Shown here piece by piece: positions 1 to 7,314 of a stretch of 20,821 nt of DNA. The stretch is from JBFHNV01 sp965365655. Its GTDB lineage: Bacteria; Pseudomonadota; Gammaproteobacteria; HK1. The notes beneath the pieces were generated by a model. That model made no database searches. It was given only the letters and a program-made list of their open reading frames with translations, and was not told the DNA's origin. A program made the position numbers and the translations under genes. Position 1 is the first letter of the stretch. Every line of letters starts with the position of its first letter. Where the stretch lies: assembly GCA_965365655.1 (NCBI GenBank), contig CBDUCN010000052.1, positions 1 to 20,821 on the forward strand, given 5' to 3'.

Positions 1-1529
1 CCGACGCGCCCGCCGCCCTCCATCACCAGGCTGGACGTCACGACGTTGTCCAGGAACGCGCGGTCGTGGCTCACCAGCAGCAGCGTGCCCGGGTACTCGA
101 GCAGCCGCTCCTCGAGCAGCTCCAGCGTCTCCATGTCCAGGTCGTTGGTGGGCTCGTCCATGACCAGCAGGTTCGACGGCGCCGCGAACAGGCGCGCGAG
201 CAGCAGCCGCGCGCGCTCGCCGCCGGACAGGCTCTTCACCGGCGAGCGCGCGCGTGCGGCCGGGAACAGGAACTCGGCGAGGTAGCCGATCACGTGCTTG
301 CGGCCGTCGGCCAGCGCGACGAACTCGGCGCCGTCGGCGACGCTGTCGGCGACCGAGCGCTCCGGGTCCAGCGCCGCGCGGTGCTGGTCGAAGTACGCGA
401 CCTCCAGCCGCGTGCCCGTGATCACCTCGCCGGCCGTCGGCGCGATGCGCCCGAGCAGCAGGTTCAGCAGCGTGGTCTTGCCGGAGCCGTTGCGCCCGAT
501 GATGCCGATGCGGTCGCCGCGCTCGATCAGCAGGTCCAGGTCGCGGATCACCGGCTCGCCGCCGTAGCCGAAGGTCGCGCCGCGCACCTCGACGACCTTG
601 CGCCCCGACGCCCCCGCGGCCTGCGCGTCGAAGCGCACCCGGCCCTGCGGGTCGCGGCGCTCGCCGCGCTCGCGCCGCATCTGCTCGAGGCGCCGCACCC
701 GGCCCTGGTTGCGGGTGCGCCGCGCCTGGATGCCCTGGCGGATCCAGCGCTCCTCCTCGGCGAGGCGGCGGTCGAACTCGGCGCTGGCCTTCTCCTCGGC
801 GTGCAGGCGCTCGTCGCGCCGGCGCAGGTAGTTCGCGTAGTCGCCGGGCCACGACGTGAGCCGCCCGCGGTCCAGCTCCAGGATGCGGGTCGCGACCCGT
901 TCCAGCAGCCGCCGGTCGTGGGTCGTGAACAGCAGCGCGCCGCGCCAGCCGAGCAGCAGCGTCTCCAGCCACTCGATCGCGTCCACGTCCAGGTGGTTCG
1001 TGGGCTCGTCCAGCAGCAGCACGTCCGGCGCCGCGACCAGCGCGCGGGCCAGCAGCACGCGGCGCTTGAGCCCTCCGGACAGCGCCGCGAAGTCCGCGTC
1101 CGGATCGAGATCGAGGTGCGACAGGGTGCGCTCGACCCGGCGCTCCACGTCCCACGCGCCGGCCGCGTCGATGCGCTGCTGAAGGCCGTCCAGGCGCTCC
1201 AGGTCGCCGCGCGCCGCCGCGTCCATGTGCTGCTCGACCAGCGCGCCGGTCTCGGCGAGGCCGCCCAGCGTCACCGCGCGCACGCGCCCCGCGAGGCCGG
1301 GCGGCACGTCCTGCGGCAGCACCGCGATCCGCGTCGCCGGGTCCACCCGCACCTCCCCGGCGTCCGGCGCCATCGCCCCGGCGATCAGCGCGAGCAGGGT
1401 GCTCTTGCCGGCGCCGTTGCGCCCCAGCAGGCACACCCGCTCGCCGCGCTCGATCGCGCACGACGCGCCGTCGAGCAGCGGATCGCTGCCGAAGGCCAGC
1501 TCGACGTCGCGAAGGGTGACGAGGGACAT
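1..1529 (-). CDS. uup: ABC-F family ATPase Uup (3' end cut by window)
   Basis: This is a soluble ABC-F protein with two ATPase cassettes and no membrane domain. The family acts on ribosomes, and Uup is also linked to DNA stability (precise transposon excision). The first cassette has Walker A GRNGAGKST at residues 36-44, signature LSGGLKRRV and Walker B LLLDEPTNHLD. A charged linker rich in Arg and Glu follows. The second cassette has GRNGSGKTT, LSGGERARLLLARL, LLVMDEPTNDLD and the H-loop SHDR. The start is ATG at 1529-1527, giving MSLVTLRDVELAFG, which begins directly with the first ABC fold. About 509 codons are inside the window. Uup is usually around 630 residues, so the C-terminal coiled-coil DNA-binding domain would lie beyond position 1; that domain separates Uup from EttA and other paralogues and cannot be checked here. 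It is transcribed divergently from the flavoprotein gene at 1881. Confidence 0.9.
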   Translation of the reverse strand, partial: MSLVTLRDVELAFGSDPLLDGASCAIERGERVCLLGRNGAGKSTLLALIAGAMAPDAGEVRVDPATRIAVLPQDVPPGLAGRVRAVTLGGLAETGALVEQHMDAAARGDLERLDGLQQRIDAAGAWDVERRVERTLSHLDLDPDADFAALSGGLKRRVLLARALVAAPDVLLLDEPTNHLDVDAIEWLETLLLGWRGALLFTTHDRRLLERVATRILELDRGRLTSWPGDYANYLRRRDERLHAEEKASAEFDRRLAEEERWIRQGIQARRTRNQGRVRRLEQMRRERGERRDPQGRVRFDAQAAGASGRKVVEVRGATFGYGGEPVIRDLDLLIERGDRIGIIGRNGSGKTTLLNLLLGRIAPTAGEVITGTRLEVAYFDQHRAALDPERSVADSVADGAEFVALADGRKHVIGYLAEFLFPAARARSPVKSLSGGERARLLLARLFAAPSNLLVMDEPTNDLDMETLELLEERLLEYPGTLLLVSHDRAFLDNVVTSSLVMEGGGRV

Positions 1530-1880
1530 CGATGGACGTGCGTGAGGGCGGTGGCGGAGTCTACGCGTGCGCGATCCTCCGCGGCCGGGGACCGCCGGAT
1601 CCGTCCTCGCGCGCCCGGGCGGGCTCTTGCCCGTTCTCCAGCGTGCCGCTCGCCGGGTGGCCGCAGGGCAGGCGGACGGGAGCGCCACGGCACCCGGGTC
1701 CGTCGTGCGGGCAGGTAGTGCTCGTGTGCGTGGCGATGTGTGTCCGTCGCATCGGGCGGTCGCGGTGCCCTCGGCGCGCGCCGGCCCGTCCTGGCCGGCG
1801 CGGGCGGATGGACGAGCATTGCACGCGGCCGGCCGGCTCTGATTAAGTGGCGGCCGGTCAGCGGTCGAGGAGGATCCCCG
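1530..1880. other. Intergenic region between divergent uup and the flavoprotein gene
   Basis: This 351-bp spacer between two divergent genes contains no convincing gene. Open frames through it are GC-driven extensions without recognisable protein content. It should hold promoters for both directions. The only AT-rich patch is around 1839-1848 (TCTGATTAAG), just upstream of the plus-strand gene. Confidence 0.6.
1819..1846 (+). promoter_or_regulatory. Candidate sigma-70-like promoter for the flavoprotein gene
   Basis: TTGCAC (1819-1824) is followed after 16 bp by GATTAA (1841-1846), about 35 bp before the start codon at 1881. The -35 box matches consensus at 4 of 6 positions but the -10 box only at 3 of 6, so the call rests mainly on the position and on the AT-rich patch in very GC-rich DNA. 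Confidence 0.25.
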
Positions 1881-4343
1881 ATGCCCGTCGAGCTTCCGGA
1901 ACGCGCGAGCGCGATCGTCGTCGGCGGCGGGGTCACCGGCGCGAGCGTCGCGTACCACCTCGCGAAGCAGGGCTGGAGCGACGTGCTGCTGCTCGAGCGC
2001 CGCCAGTTCGCGTGCGGCACCACGTGGCACGCGGCGGGGCTGGTCGGGACGATGCGCGCGAACGAGAGCCACGCGAAGCTGTGCGAGTACTCGATGGGGC
2101 TGATCCGCGACCTCGAGGCGGAGACCGGGCAGTCCACGGGCTTCCGGCAGGTCGGGAGCCTGTCCATCGCGCATTCGCCGGCGCGCTTCGAGGAGCTGAA
2201 GCGCGTCGCGGCGATGAACAACGCGTTCGGCGTGACGCGGGTGGACATCGTCACCGCCGGGGAGATCAAGCAGCTCTGGCCGCTGCTCGAGACCGGCGAC
2301 CTGCTCGGCGGGAGCTGGGTGCCGCACGACGGGCACGCGAGCCCGGTGGACGTCACCGCCGCGTACGTGAAGGGCGCGCGCCTGCACGGGGCGCGCTGCG
2401 TCGAAGGGGTGAAGGTGACCGGGTTCCGGATCGAGCGCGCCCGGGTGCACGCGGTGCTCACCGACCACGGCGAGGTGGCCTGCGACGTGGTGGTCAACGC
2501 GGCTGGCATGTGGGGCCGTGCGCTCGGACGGATGGCGGGCGTGAACGTGCCGCTGCACGCGTGCGAGCACTACTACGCGCATACCGAGAAGCTGCCGGAC
2601 CTGCCGCCGGACCTGCCCGTGATGCGCGACCACGACCGCTGCGCGTACTACCGTGAAGACGCCGGCTCGCTACTGGTCGGTGCCTTCGAGCCGGACGCGC
2701 GGCCGTGGGGGATGGACGGCATCCCGGACGACTTCTGCTTCGACGAGCTGCCGGGGCACGTGGAGGAGCAGCTGATGCCGGTGCTCGAGCACGCGATGGC
2801 GCGCGTGCCGCTGCTCGCCGAGGTGGGGTGGCGAAGCTTCTTCTGCGGCCCCGAGAGCTTCACGCCGGACGATCAGTTCCACCTCGGCCCGGCGCCGGGG
2901 CTCGCGAACTTCTTCGTCGCGTGCGGGCTCAACTCGGTCGGCATCCAGACCTCCGGCGGCCTCGGCAAGGCGTGCGCGGAGTGGATCGAGCGCGGCCATC
3001 CGCCGCTGGACCTGTGGGGCAACGACATCCGCCGCGTGTTCCCGTTCCAGGGCACGCAGCGCTACCTCGAGGCGCGGGTCTCGGAGACGCTCGGGCTGCT
3101 GTACGCGAACCACTGGCCGTACCGCCAGTACGAGACGGCCCGCGACGTGCGCCATTCGCCGCTGCACGAGCGCCTCGCGGCGCGCAACGCGTGCTTCGGC
3201 GAGGCGGCCGGCTGGGAACGCCCGAACTGGTTCGCGCCGGACGGCGTCGAGCCGCGCTACGAGTACTCGTTCGGCCGCCAGAACTGGTTCGAGCACTCCG
3301 CCGCCGAGCACCGCGCGATCCGCGAGGGTGTCGCGCTGCTCGACCAGTCCTCGTTCTCGAAGTACCTGGTCCAGGGGCGCGACGCGTGCGCCGCGCTGCA
3401 GCGCATCTGCAGCGCCGACGTGGACGTGCCCGCCGGAAAGGTGGTGTACACGCACTGGCTCAACGAGCGCGGCGGCATCGAGGCGGACCTGACGGTGACC
3501 CGCCTCGACGAGCGCCGCTACCTGGTCGTCAGCGGCGCGGGCGTCACGCACAAGGACCTCGACTGGCTCGCGCGCCACGTGCGCGACGACGATCACTGCA
3601 CGGCCACCGACGTCACGTCGGCGTGGGCGGTGCTCGGGGTGATGGGGCCGCGCAGCCGCGCGCTGCTCGCCGACGTCACCGGGGCCGATCTCTCGAACGC
3701 CGCGTTTCCGTTCGGCACCAGCCAGCCGGTGGAGGTCGGCTGCGCGGTCGGCCGCGCGGCGCGGGTGTCCTACGTCGGCGAGCTCGGGTGGGAGATCTAC
3801 GTCCCGGTCGACCAGGCGCGCCACGCGTTCGATGCGATCGTCGAGGCAGGCGAGCCGCACGGCCTCGTGATGGCGGGCATGCACGCGATGGACTCGTGCC
3901 GCATCGAGAAGCGCTTCGTGCACTTCGGCCACGACGTCGGCGACGAGGACACGCCGCTGGAGGCGGGCGCCGGATTCGTGTGCGCGTTCGACAAGGGCGT
4001 GGACTTCATCGGCCGCGACGCGGCGATGCGCCAGCGCGAGCAGCGCCCTCTGGCCAAGCGCCTGGTGCAGTTCCTGCTCGAGGATCCGCAGCCGCTGCTG
4101 TATCACCATGAGCCGATCCTGAAGGACGGTCGGATCGTGGGCCACCTGACCTCCGGAAGTTACGGCCACACGCTGGGCGGCGCGGTCGGCCTCGGCTACG
4201 TGCGCGCCCCGGACGGCGTCACGACCGGGTACGTCGCGTCGGGCGGCTTCGCGATCGACGTCGCCGGCGAGCGGGTGCCGGCGCGCGCGTCGCTGCGCGC
4301 GCTGTACGACCCGGCCGGCGACCGGATGCGCGCCGATGGCTGA
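1881..4343 (+). CDS. Dimethylglycine/sarcosine dehydrogenase-like FAD enzyme with GCV_T half
   Basis: An 820-residue two-part enzyme that oxidatively demethylates N-methylated amino acids and can pass the one-carbon unit to tetrahydrofolate. The N-terminal FAD fold begins at residues 11-40 (AIVVGGGVTGASVAYHL, then LLLER). GTTWHAAGL at 46-54 is the family motif; its His50 matches the histidine that carries covalent FAD in dimethylglycine dehydrogenases. An FAO_M-type linker lies near 373-430. The rest is an aminomethyltransferase (GCV_T plus GCV_T_C) half with VGELGWEIYVP and SCRIEKRFVHFGHD. The ATG at 1881 was chosen because GAGGAGG stands just before it and the protein then starts immediately before the FAD motif; an upstream in-frame start at 1740 adds only low-complexity sequence. 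The exact substrate (dimethylglycine, sarcosine, 4-methylaminobutyrate or another methylamine) cannot be told from sequence. The last 8 nt overlap the next gene. Confidence 0.9.
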   Translation: MPVELPERASAIVVGGGVTGASVAYHLAKQGWSDVLLLERRQFACGTTWHAAGLVGTMRANESHAKLCEYSMGLIRDLEAETGQSTGFRQVGSLSIAHSPARFEELKRVAAMNNAFGVTRVDIVTAGEIKQLWPLLETGDLLGGSWVPHDGHASPVDVTAAYVKGARLHGARCVEGVKVTGFRIERARVHAVLTDHGEVACDVVVNAAGMWGRALGRMAGVNVPLHACEHYYAHTEKLPDLPPDLPVMRDHDRCAYYREDAGSLLVGAFEPDARPWGMDGIPDDFCFDELPGHVEEQLMPVLEHAMARVPLLAEVGWRSFFCGPESFTPDDQFHLGPAPGLANFFVACGLNSVGIQTSGGLGKACAEWIERGHPPLDLWGNDIRRVFPFQGTQRYLEARVSETLGLLYANHWPYRQYETARDVRHSPLHERLAARNACFGEAAGWERPNWFAPDGVEPRYEYSFGRQNWFEHSAAEHRAIREGVALLDQSSFSKYLVQGRDACAALQRICSADVDVPAGKVVYTHWLNERGGIEADLTVTRLDERRYLVVSGAGVTHKDLDWLARHVRDDDHCTATDVTSAWAVLGVMGPRSRALLADVTGADLSNAAFPFGTSQPVEVGCAVGRAARVSYVGELGWEIYVPVDQARHAFDAIVEAGEPHGLVMAGMHAMDSCRIEKRFVHFGHDVGDEDTPLEAGAGFVCAFDKGVDFIGRDAAMRQREQRPLAKRLVQFLLEDPQPLLYHHEPILKDGRIVGHLTSGSYGHTLGGAVGLGYVRAPDGVTTGYVASGGFAIDVAGERVPARASLRALYDPAGDRMRADG

Positions 4344-5181
4344 GCCGGCCGCGCTGCCGCGCCACGCGCCGACGCCGCTCGCCGCCGGCGCCGTCGACGA
4401 GCTCGAGGGCTTCCTGCGCGAGCTGCTGCTGGCCGCGGGACCGAGCACGCTGGCGCACTTCCGCACCGCGCTCGCAGTGGACGACAAGAAGGCGGGGGAG
4501 GCCGGCTACGACCCGGTCACCGAGGCCGACCGCGGCGCCGAGGCGGTGATCCGCGAGCGGATCGCCGCGCGGTATCCGGATCACGGCATCTACGGCGAGG
4601 AGCACGGCCACGAGCCCGGCAGCGCCGGCCTCACGTGGGTGATCGACCCCATCGACGGCACCCGCGCGTTCATCACCGGCCAGCTGCACTGGGGGATCCT
4701 GGTGGGCCTGCACGACGGCGAGCGCCCGGTGCTGGGCGGCATGCACCAGCCGTTCACCGGCGAGCTGTTCACCGGCGGCCCGCGCGGCGCCTGGCTGGAG
4801 CGCGGCGGCGTGCGCACCGCGCTGCGCGTGCGCCCGTGCGCCGCGCTGTCCGACGCGGTGCTCGGCTGCACGACCCCCGACATGTTCCCGCGCGTCGCGG
4901 ACCTCGCCGCGTTCGAGCGCGTCGCCGGCGCGGTGCGCCTTCGCCGCTTCGGCGGCGACTGCTACAGCTACTGCATGCTGGCCCACGGCCTGATGGACCT
5001 GATCGTCGAGGCGGAGCTCGCGCCGTACGACGTGCAGGGGCTGATCCCGGTGATCGAGGCGGCCGGCGGGGTGATCACCGACTGGGACGGCGGCTCGGCG
5101 GCGCACGGCGGGCGCGTGGTCGCGGCCGGCGACGCCCGCGTGCACGCGGCGGCGCTCGAGGTGCTCGCGGGGAAGGGGTGA
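4336..5181 (+). CDS. Inositol monophosphatase-family phosphatase, HisN (histidinol-phosphatase)-like
   Basis: A 281-residue Mg-dependent phosphatase of the inositol monophosphatase superfamily. Metal ligands are visible: GEEHG at 87-91 (Glu88/Glu89), the motif D104-P-I-D107-G-T, and Asp232 in the C-terminal motif YDVQGLIPVIEAAGG. The run WVIDPIDGTRAFITG is characteristic of the HisN-type histidinol-phosphatases rather than of SuhB. Histidine biosynthesis or a more general sugar/inositol phosphatase role are both possible, and no his genes are nearby. The start ATG lies inside the preceding gene (ATGGCTGA overlap), which implies translational coupling with the dehydrogenase. The functional link between the two is unknown. 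Confidence 0.85.
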   Translation: MAEPAALPRHAPTPLAAGAVDELEGFLRELLLAAGPSTLAHFRTALAVDDKKAGEAGYDPVTEADRGAEAVIRERIAARYPDHGIYGEEHGHEPGSAGLTWVIDPIDGTRAFITGQLHWGILVGLHDGERPVLGGMHQPFTGELFTGGPRGAWLERGGVRTALRVRPCAALSDAVLGCTTPDMFPRVADLAAFERVAGAVRLRRFGGDCYSYCMLAHGLMDLIVEAELAPYDVQGLIPVIEAAGGVITDWDGGSAAHGGRVVAAGDARVHAAALEVLAGKG

Positions 5182-5302
5182 GTGCGGGGCGCGATCCCGG
5201 GGCGGATTCGTGCTTCGAGTGCAGCCCCCGATCGACGGCCACCGCCATGTCGGGGCCCTGGAACCCCTTGCGTCTCTGGACTCCCCATGTTGCTGAGCGG
5301 CA

Positions 5303-5324
5303 GAAAAGGCTCGCGGAAAAGGCT
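5303..5324. repeat. Tandem 9-bp direct repeat GAAAAGGCT
   Basis: GAAAAGGCT occurs at 5303-5311 and again at 5316-5324, a 13-bp period. It lies 132 bp upstream of the Met-rich gene. It is AT-richer than its surroundings. Two copies are too few to call iterons; a regulator site or a chance duplication are both possible. Confidence 0.45.
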
Positions 5325-5375
5325 GGCCGTGCCGACTGATCCAGGTCAACGCCCGTGAAAGTGGTCAGCGCTAGT

Positions 5376-5390
5376 TTCGACCTGATCGAA
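5376..5390. promoter_or_regulatory. Short palindrome TTCGA-N5-TCGAA, possible operator
   Basis: Perfect 5-bp arms separated by 5 bp, 65 bp upstream of the Met-rich start codon. The placement would suit a dimeric regulator. It does not match a well-known consensus, and arms this short can arise by chance. Confidence 0.2.
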
Positions 5391-5455
5391 TGTCTCGGGC
5401 GCGTGTGGTTGAGCCCGTGGGCCGAGCACGTGCAGGCACCCTGGGGGATCGCTCC

Positions 5456-5836
5456 ATGAACAAAGCCGAACGCCAAGCCAAGATGGATCAGTTCTTCGCC
5501 GGCATGGATGCAGATGAGAAAAAGGAAATGTGTGCAACCATGATGGGCAAGATGATGGCAGGCTCCGACATGAAGGAGATGATGCCCGAGATGATGACGG
5601 GGATGATGTCCGGAGAATGTGGTGACGGCTCAGGCAAGATGCAGGAGATGATGCTGAAGAAGATGATGCCTCATTGCATCGGGATGATGTTGCCCGCGAT
5701 CGAGGTCGAAAAGCGTGGCGACATTGCCGCGGGAATTCTCTCCTCGATTGTCGAAAAAGGCTCTGTTGGCATGTCGGAGGACCAGCTCCGATCCTTTCTC
5801 GGCGCGCTCGAGAACGTCCTGAAACCGTCAGCGTGA
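5456..5836 (+). CDS. Small Met-rich protein of unknown function (possible metal binder)
   Basis: A 126-residue soluble protein with 23 Met (18%). Nineteen of them lie between residues 25 and 78, mostly as MM pairs in repeats such as TMMGKMM, KEMMPEMM and KKMMPH, together with Cys26, Cys55, Cys74 and His73. There is no signal peptide or membrane segment. The C-terminal third (about 80-126) is Met-poor and looks like a small helical domain. Clustered Met/Cys/His is typical of Cu(I) or similar soft-metal binding, but that is inference; oxidation-sensitive scavenging is another option. The ATG at 5456 follows GGGGGA at 5443-5448; an upstream start at 5390 would add an unrelated Arg/Gly-rich stretch. 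Its base composition (48% G+C at 5521-5580) differs strongly from the flanks. It is followed 32 nt later by the AhpD-like gene, probably in one transcript. Confidence 0.8.
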   Translation: MNKAERQAKMDQFFAGMDADEKKEMCATMMGKMMAGSDMKEMMPEMMTGMMSGECGDGSGKMQEMMLKKMMPHCIGMMLPAIEVEKRGDIAAGILSSIVEKGSVGMSEDQLRSFLGALENVLKPSA

Positions 5837-5868
5837 TCCGGTCGCGAGACAAACGGAAGACCAGCACC

Positions 5869-6237
5869 ATGAGCAGCACGACGGCACGGCCTCTTTCCTA
5901 TGCCGAAAGATTGCGTAACTTCGAAAAGAACTCCGGCGAGCTGGCGTCCGCGCAGCCTGCCGTAATGAAGGCCTTCTGGGGAGTTCACCAGGCAGGTGTG
6001 GCTGCCGGGGCGCTCGACGCGAAGACCAAGGAGCTCATTGCGCTGGCAATCAGCGTTGCTGCACGCTGCGACGACTGTATTGCGCACCATGTCCATGATG
6101 CGCTCGAAGCGGGTGCCACAAGAGATGAGATCGCTGATGCGCTGGGCGTTGCCATCCTGATGGGCGGTGGGACCAGCGTTGTCTACGCGACGCACGCTAT
6201 CGAGGCGCTCGACGAACTCTCCGAAGGGGCCACTTAG
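5869..6237 (+). CDS. Carboxymuconolactone decarboxylase/AhpD-family protein
   Basis: A 122-residue all-helical protein of the AhpD/carboxymuconolactone decarboxylase family. It carries the full AhpD-type redox motif, Glu55-X11-Cys67-X2-Cys70-X3-His74 (local sequence RCDDCIAHHV). That pattern predicts a thiol peroxidase or disulfide reductase rather than a true decarboxylase, because the decarboxylases lack the CXXC. Members usually work as oligomers in the cytosol. The ATG at 5869 is preceded by GGAAG at 5855-5859; the longer frame from 5674 runs through the Met-rich gene in another phase and is discarded. It lies 32 nt after the Met-rich gene, and a pairing of thiol chemistry with a Met/Cys metal binder suggests a redox or metal stress cassette. 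The physiological substrate is unknown. Confidence 0.87.
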   Translation: MSSTTARPLSYAERLRNFEKNSGELASAQPAVMKAFWGVHQAGVAAGALDAKTKELIALAISVAARCDDCIAHHVHDALEAGATRDEIADALGVAILMGGGTSVVYATHAIEALDELSEGAT

Positions 6238-6240
6238 AGA

Positions 6241-6302
6241 CGCGACGGTGCTTGTCGCAGGCGGCGACGCCGTGCGCCGGGCACGGCTGCCCGACCGTCG
6301 CG
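6241..6302. other. Compact three-way-junction inverted-repeat element after the AhpD-like gene
   Basis: Three nested perfect stems start 4 nt after the stop codon. The outer stem pairs 6241-6249 with 6294-6302 (CGCGACGGT / ACCGTCGCG). Inside it are hairpin two, 6254-6258 with 6264-6268 (GTCGC / GCGAC, 5-nt loop), and directly adjoining hairpin three, 6269-6275 with 6281-6287 (GCCGTGC / GCACGGC, 5-nt loop). There is no T run, so it is not a classical intrinsic terminator. It could be an RNA 3'-end structure, a recombination or REP-like site, or chance pairing in GC-rich DNA. Confidence 0.45.
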
Positions 6303-6498
6303 AATGACGGCCTCCAGGCGTTCGATTGCCTCTCCTGATGTGCGGGGGGGGGGCGCTGGTGTCGTGCCTCCGGGTGGTCGAGCTGACTGCGGAAGAGATC
6401 GGAAGCAGGAATCCAGTGACGTTGGAATGTCCACTTTTTCGTAGGAGCCTCCGGCTGGCTTGAATCGCCTTCATGGGCCCGATGGAGGGACTCGAACG

Positions 6499-7314
6499 AT
6501 GTCAAGTATGGATCCGGCCGTCTTGGCGGCCCTGGTCGCTTCGTTGACCAGTCTTGGCGTTGCTGGAATCACAGCGGTGCGAGCCGCCAGGGAGAGCCGC
6601 GACTCACGTGCCCTTCAGCGAGAGCTCTCCGACGCTGCGAGTGACGCCGCCGAGAGGCTCATGAATTTGGAGCACCAGCACAAGCAGCAGGAGCGGGAGA
6701 GAGAGCGGCGTGCCGAAGAAGCCGTTCAGCTCGCTCGCTTCAGAGAGCCGCTTCTGGATGCTGCTGACGAGCTCCGTCATCGGCTGAACAATATTCGAAC
6801 GAAGCAGTTTCTTGAGTACTTGAAAACTCCGCGCCACGACACGGCGATTCGGACCACCCTGTTCCGACTGGCTCGGTACTTCGGTGTGCTCGAGATGCTC
6901 TACGCGCGGGTGAACTACTTGAAGTTTCAGAGCGCTGAAGAGACGCGAACGGTGGCGAACCTCCTTGCAAAGATCGGCAAGACATTTGCCAGCGACAGCT
7001 ATGATAGAACAAATGGTTTCGCGACCTCGCGTTTCATGATTTGGCGGGAAGAGCAGCGCGCGATGGGCGAGACGGCCATCGAGCACTCGAGTGAGGAAAG
7101 GCCTGAGGTCGTCGGCTACGCCGCCTTCGTGCATAGGCTTGAAGACGGGGCTTCGAAATGGTTTGCGAGCTTCTTGGAAGATCTCGAGCATGCTGATGCA
7201 GGCGCGAGTACGCGGTTCGAGCACCTGGAGAAGCTTCTCTCCGAGCTTGTGGAACATCTTGGCCGTGAGCGTCGGTCGGCGACGTCAGCTGGCGATGATG
7301 TCTCGGGAGTGTAG
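6499..7314 (+). CDS. Uncharacterised membrane-anchored coiled-coil protein
   Basis: A 271-residue protein with no assigned function. An N-terminal hydrophobic segment (about residues 5-26, Ala/Leu/Val-rich) is followed by a strongly charged Arg/Glu/Gln helix (about 28-85), a likely coiled coil projecting into the cytoplasm. A conserved-looking domain follows (about 85-260), with FREPLLDAADELRHRLNNI, a middle segment LFRLARYFGVLEMLYARV, and FMIWREEQRAMGETAI then VVGYAAFVHRL. From memory this layout matches an uncharacterised family common in actinobacteria; I could not search to confirm. The ATG at 6499 has a good Shine-Dalgarno (GGAGGGA, 6484-6490); a TTG start at 6460 is less likely. Local G+C is 48-52%, far below the flanks, so recent transfer is plausible. 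It has no obvious operon partner. Confidence 0.78.
   Translation: MSSMDPAVLAALVASLTSLGVAGITAVRAARESRDSRALQRELSDAASDAAERLMNLEHQHKQQERERERRAEEAVQLARFREPLLDAADELRHRLNNIRTKQFLEYLKTPRHDTAIRTTLFRLARYFGVLEMLYARVNYLKFQSAEETRTVANLLAKIGKTFASDSYDRTNGFATSRFMIWREEQRAMGETAIEHSSEERPEVVGYAAFVHRLEDGASKWFASFLEDLEHADAGASTRFEHLEKLLSELVEHLGRERRSATSAGDDVSGV

Larger units (their letters stand above)
5182..5455. other. Intergenic region at the left edge of the low-GC island
   Basis: This 274-bp stretch marks the change from very high G+C to the island. No gene is supported. It contains a 9-bp direct repeat (5303-5324) and a short inverted repeat (5376-5390) that could be regulatory for the downstream Met-rich gene. 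No tRNA or integrase remnant was recognised at this edge. Confidence 0.5.

Noticed and set aside
66..1718. 550-residue plus-strand open frame opposite uup
   Set aside because: No domain; the minus strand encodes two intact ABC cassettes.
1740..1880. N-terminal extension of the flavoprotein
   Set aside because: Low-complexity Gly/Arg/Ala residues; the ATG at 1881 has a strong Shine-Dalgarno and starts at the FAD domain.
5248..5339. Short plus-strand frame beginning MSGPWNPLRLWTPH
   Set aside because: Only about 30 codons, no ribosome site and no match to a family I recognise.
6238..6302. Integron attC site after the AhpD-like gene
   Set aside because: The folded structure is suggestive, but neither the RYYYAAC nor the GTTRRRY core box is present at its ends, and no integrase is visible.
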